In this document: positions 62,001 to 64,000 of the stretch, in pieces
How positions within the stretch are numbered: the stretch's first letter is position 1
How the letters are laid out: each line of letters starts with the position of its first letter
Assembly (NCBI GenBank): GCA_963210315.1
Contig: OY723305.1
Coordinates: 1,895,900 to 1,959,899, forward strand
DNA: 64,000 nucleotides
Direction: 5' to 3'
Origin: Rhynchopus euleeides
Lineage: Eukaryota > Euglenozoa > Diplonemea > Diplonemida > Diplonemidae
Notes under the pieces: model-generated
Told to the model about the DNA's origin: nothing
Database searches by the model: none
What the model saw: the letters and a program-made list of their open reading frames with translations, nothing else
Made by a program: the position numbers and the translations under genes

Positions 62001-64000
62001 ACCCGCAAACCCGCAAACCCGCAAACCCGCAAACCCGCAAACCCGCAAACCCGCAAACCCGCAAACCCGCAAACCCGCAAACCCGCAAACCCGCAAACCC
62101 GCAAACCCGCAAACCCGCAAACCCGCAAACCCGCAAACCCGCAAACCCGCAAACCCGCAAACCCGCAAACCCGCAAACCCGCAAACCCGCAAACCCGCAA
62201 ACCCGCAAACCCGCAAACCCGCAAACCCGCAAACCCGCAAACCCGCAAACCCGCAAACCCGCAAACCCGCAAACCCGCAAACCCGCAAACCCGCAAACCC
62301 GCAAACCCGCAAACCCGCAAACCCGCAAACCCGCAAACCCGCAAACCCGCAAACCCGCAAACCCGCAAACCCGCAAACCCGCAAACCCGCAAACCCGCAA
62401 ACCCGCAAACCCGCAAACCCGCAAACCCGCAAACCCGCAAACCCGCAAACCCGCAAACCCGCAAACCCGCAAACCCGCAAACCCGCAAACCCGCAAACCC
62501 GCAAACCCGCAAACCCGCAAACCCGCAAACCCGCAAACCCGCAAACCCGCAAACCCGCAAACCCGCAAACCCGCAAACCCGCAAACCCGCAAACCCGCAA
62601 ACCCGCAAACCCGCAAACCCGCAAACCCGCAAACCCGCAAACCCGCAAACCCGCAAACCCGCAAACCCGCAAACCCGCAAACCCGCAAACCCGCAAACCC
62701 GCAAACCCGCAAACCCGCAAACCCGCAAACCCGCAAACCCGCAAACCCGCAAACCCGCAAACCCGCAAACCCGCAAACCCGCAAACCCGCAAACCCGCAA
62801 ACCCGCAAACCCGCAAACCCGCAAACCCGCAAACCCGCAAACCCGCAAACCCGCAAACCCGCAAACCCGCAAACCCGCAAACCCGCAAACCCGCAAACCC
62901 GCAAACCCGCAAACCCGCAAACCCGCAAACCCGCAAACCCGCAAACCCGCAAACCCGCAAACCCGCAAACCCGCAAACCCGCAAACCCGCAAACCCGCAA
63001 ACCCGCAAACCCGCAAACCCGCAAACCCGCAAACCCGCAAACCCGCAAACCCGCAAACCCGCAAACCCGCAAACCCGCAAACCCGCAAACCCGCAAACCC
63101 GCAAACCCGCAAACCCGCAAACCCGCAAACCCGCAAACCCGCAAACCCGCAAACCCGCAAACCCGCAAACCCGCAAACCCGCAAACCCGCAAACCCGCAA
63201 ACCCGCAAACCCGCAAACCCGCAAACCCGCAAACCCGCAAACCCGCAAACCCGCAAACCCGCAAACCCGCAAACCCGCAAACCCGCAAACCCGCAAACCC
63301 GCAAACCCGCAAACCCGCAAACCCGCAAACCCGCAAACCCGCAAACCCGCAAACCCGCAAACCCGCAAACCCGCAAACCCGCAAACCCGCAAACCCGCAA
63401 ACCCGCAAACCCGCAAACCCGCAAACCCGCAAACCCGCAAACCCGCAAACCCGCAAACCCGCAAACCCGCAAACCCGCAAACCCGCAAACCCGCAAACCC
63501 GCAAACCCGCAAACCCGCAAACCCGCAAACCCGCAAACCCGCAAACCCGCAAACCCGCAAACCCGCAAACCCGCAAACCCGCAAACCCGCAAACCCGCAA
63601 ACCCGCAAACCCGCAAACCCGCAAACCCGCAAACCCGCAAACCCGCAAACCCGCAAACCCGCAAACCCGCAAACCCGCAAACCCGCAAACCCGCAAACCC
63701 GCAAACCCGCAAACCCGCAAACCCGCAAACCCGCAAACCCGCAAACCCGCAAACCCGCAAACCCGCAAACCCGCAAACCCGCAAACCCGCAAACCCGCAA
63801 ACCCGCAAACCCGCAAACCCGCAAACCCGCAAACCCGCAAACCCGCAAACCCGCAAACCCGCAAACCCGCAAACCCGCAAACCCGCAAACCCGCAAACCC
63901 GCAAACCCGCAAACCCTCAAACCCGCAAACCCGCAAACCCGCAAACCCGCAAACCCGCAAACCCGCAAACCCGCAAACCCGCAAACCCGCAAACCCGCAA
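56037..64000. repeat. 8-bp satellite (GCAAACCC)n, about 995 copies
   Basis: An almost perfect array of 7,964 bp that runs to the window end. I see one substitution only, G to T at 63917. The other strand reads TTTGCGGG, similar in form to plant/alveolate-type telomere repeats (TTTAGGG), so it may be telomere-related. The G-rich strand points 5' to 3' toward the interior (left), the opposite of a right-hand chromosome end. As placed, it reads as an interstitial array or the start of a satellite block. Every frame is open on the minus strand, which yields spurious ORFs of >2,600 codons. Confidence 0.95.

Noticed and set aside
55430-63992. Three minus-strand ORFs of 2,683-2,824 codons with an RVCGFAGL repeat
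   Set aside because: An 8-bp repeat without stops is open in all frames, so these are products of the satellite plus a bit of antisense LINE-B. There is no evidence of a protein.
56037-64000. The satellite as the right-hand chromosome telomere
   Set aside because: On the plus strand the array is C-rich, whereas a right-hand telomere should be G-rich in that direction. It could still be telomere-derived or inverted by assembly.

Overview
The window looks like GC-rich nuclear DNA of a eukaryotic protist. The signs are LINE-type retrotransposons with poly(A) tails, long homopolymer tracts, a membrane receptor with a cyclase-like domain, and no bacterial-style operons. The LINE ORF1 style (repeated small folded blocks, poly-Q, coiled coil, OTU domain) reminds me of dinoflagellate/chromerid retroelements, but I cannot fix the taxon from sequence alone. 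Only about 1.3-3.8 kb holds a host-type gene. Nearly everything else is nested retroelement sequence, followed by a satellite.

Layout. 1-1327: intergenic. 1328-3774: a two-pass membrane protein with a degenerate class III nucleotidyl cyclase domain, broken by two frameshifts. 4.5-9.2 kb: LINE family A (ORF1 with an OTU domain; ORF2 starting at an ATGA overlap, with a second OTU domain and the start of an APE-like endonuclease, then an internal deletion that removes the RT). 9.2-11.5 kb: a SINE-like repeat (S) and copies of a non-autonomous poly(A) retroposon (X). 11.5-17.2 kb: 3' pieces of LINE family B and an ORF fragment with 111-bp repeats. 17.2-38 kb: three long plus-strand copies of family B. 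Copy 3 (28886-37960) is intact, with a 2,662-codon ORF. 38-54 kb: a fourth family B copy on the minus strand, split by X and by a ~6 kb compound insertion (short repeat Y twice, two minisatellites, about 2 kb of unassigned DNA). 54-56 kb: further family B fragments. 56037-64000: about 995 copies of an 8-bp repeat (GCAAACCC).

The most unusual item is family B. One ORF combines, in order, an OTU-like cysteine protease domain, C2H2 and Cys-rich fingers, a reverse transcriptase, a CCHC-type knuckle with a restriction-like endonuclease, a treble-clef-like Cys cluster, a second OTU-like domain and a second Cys cluster of identical spacing. Family A, which uses a different type of nuclease, also carries two OTU domains. 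Families A, B and a third fragment share a short C-terminal motif. Family B copies differ by only a few substitutions in thousands of bases, so the family is very young here. The same similarity means the large-scale order should be confirmed with single long reads.
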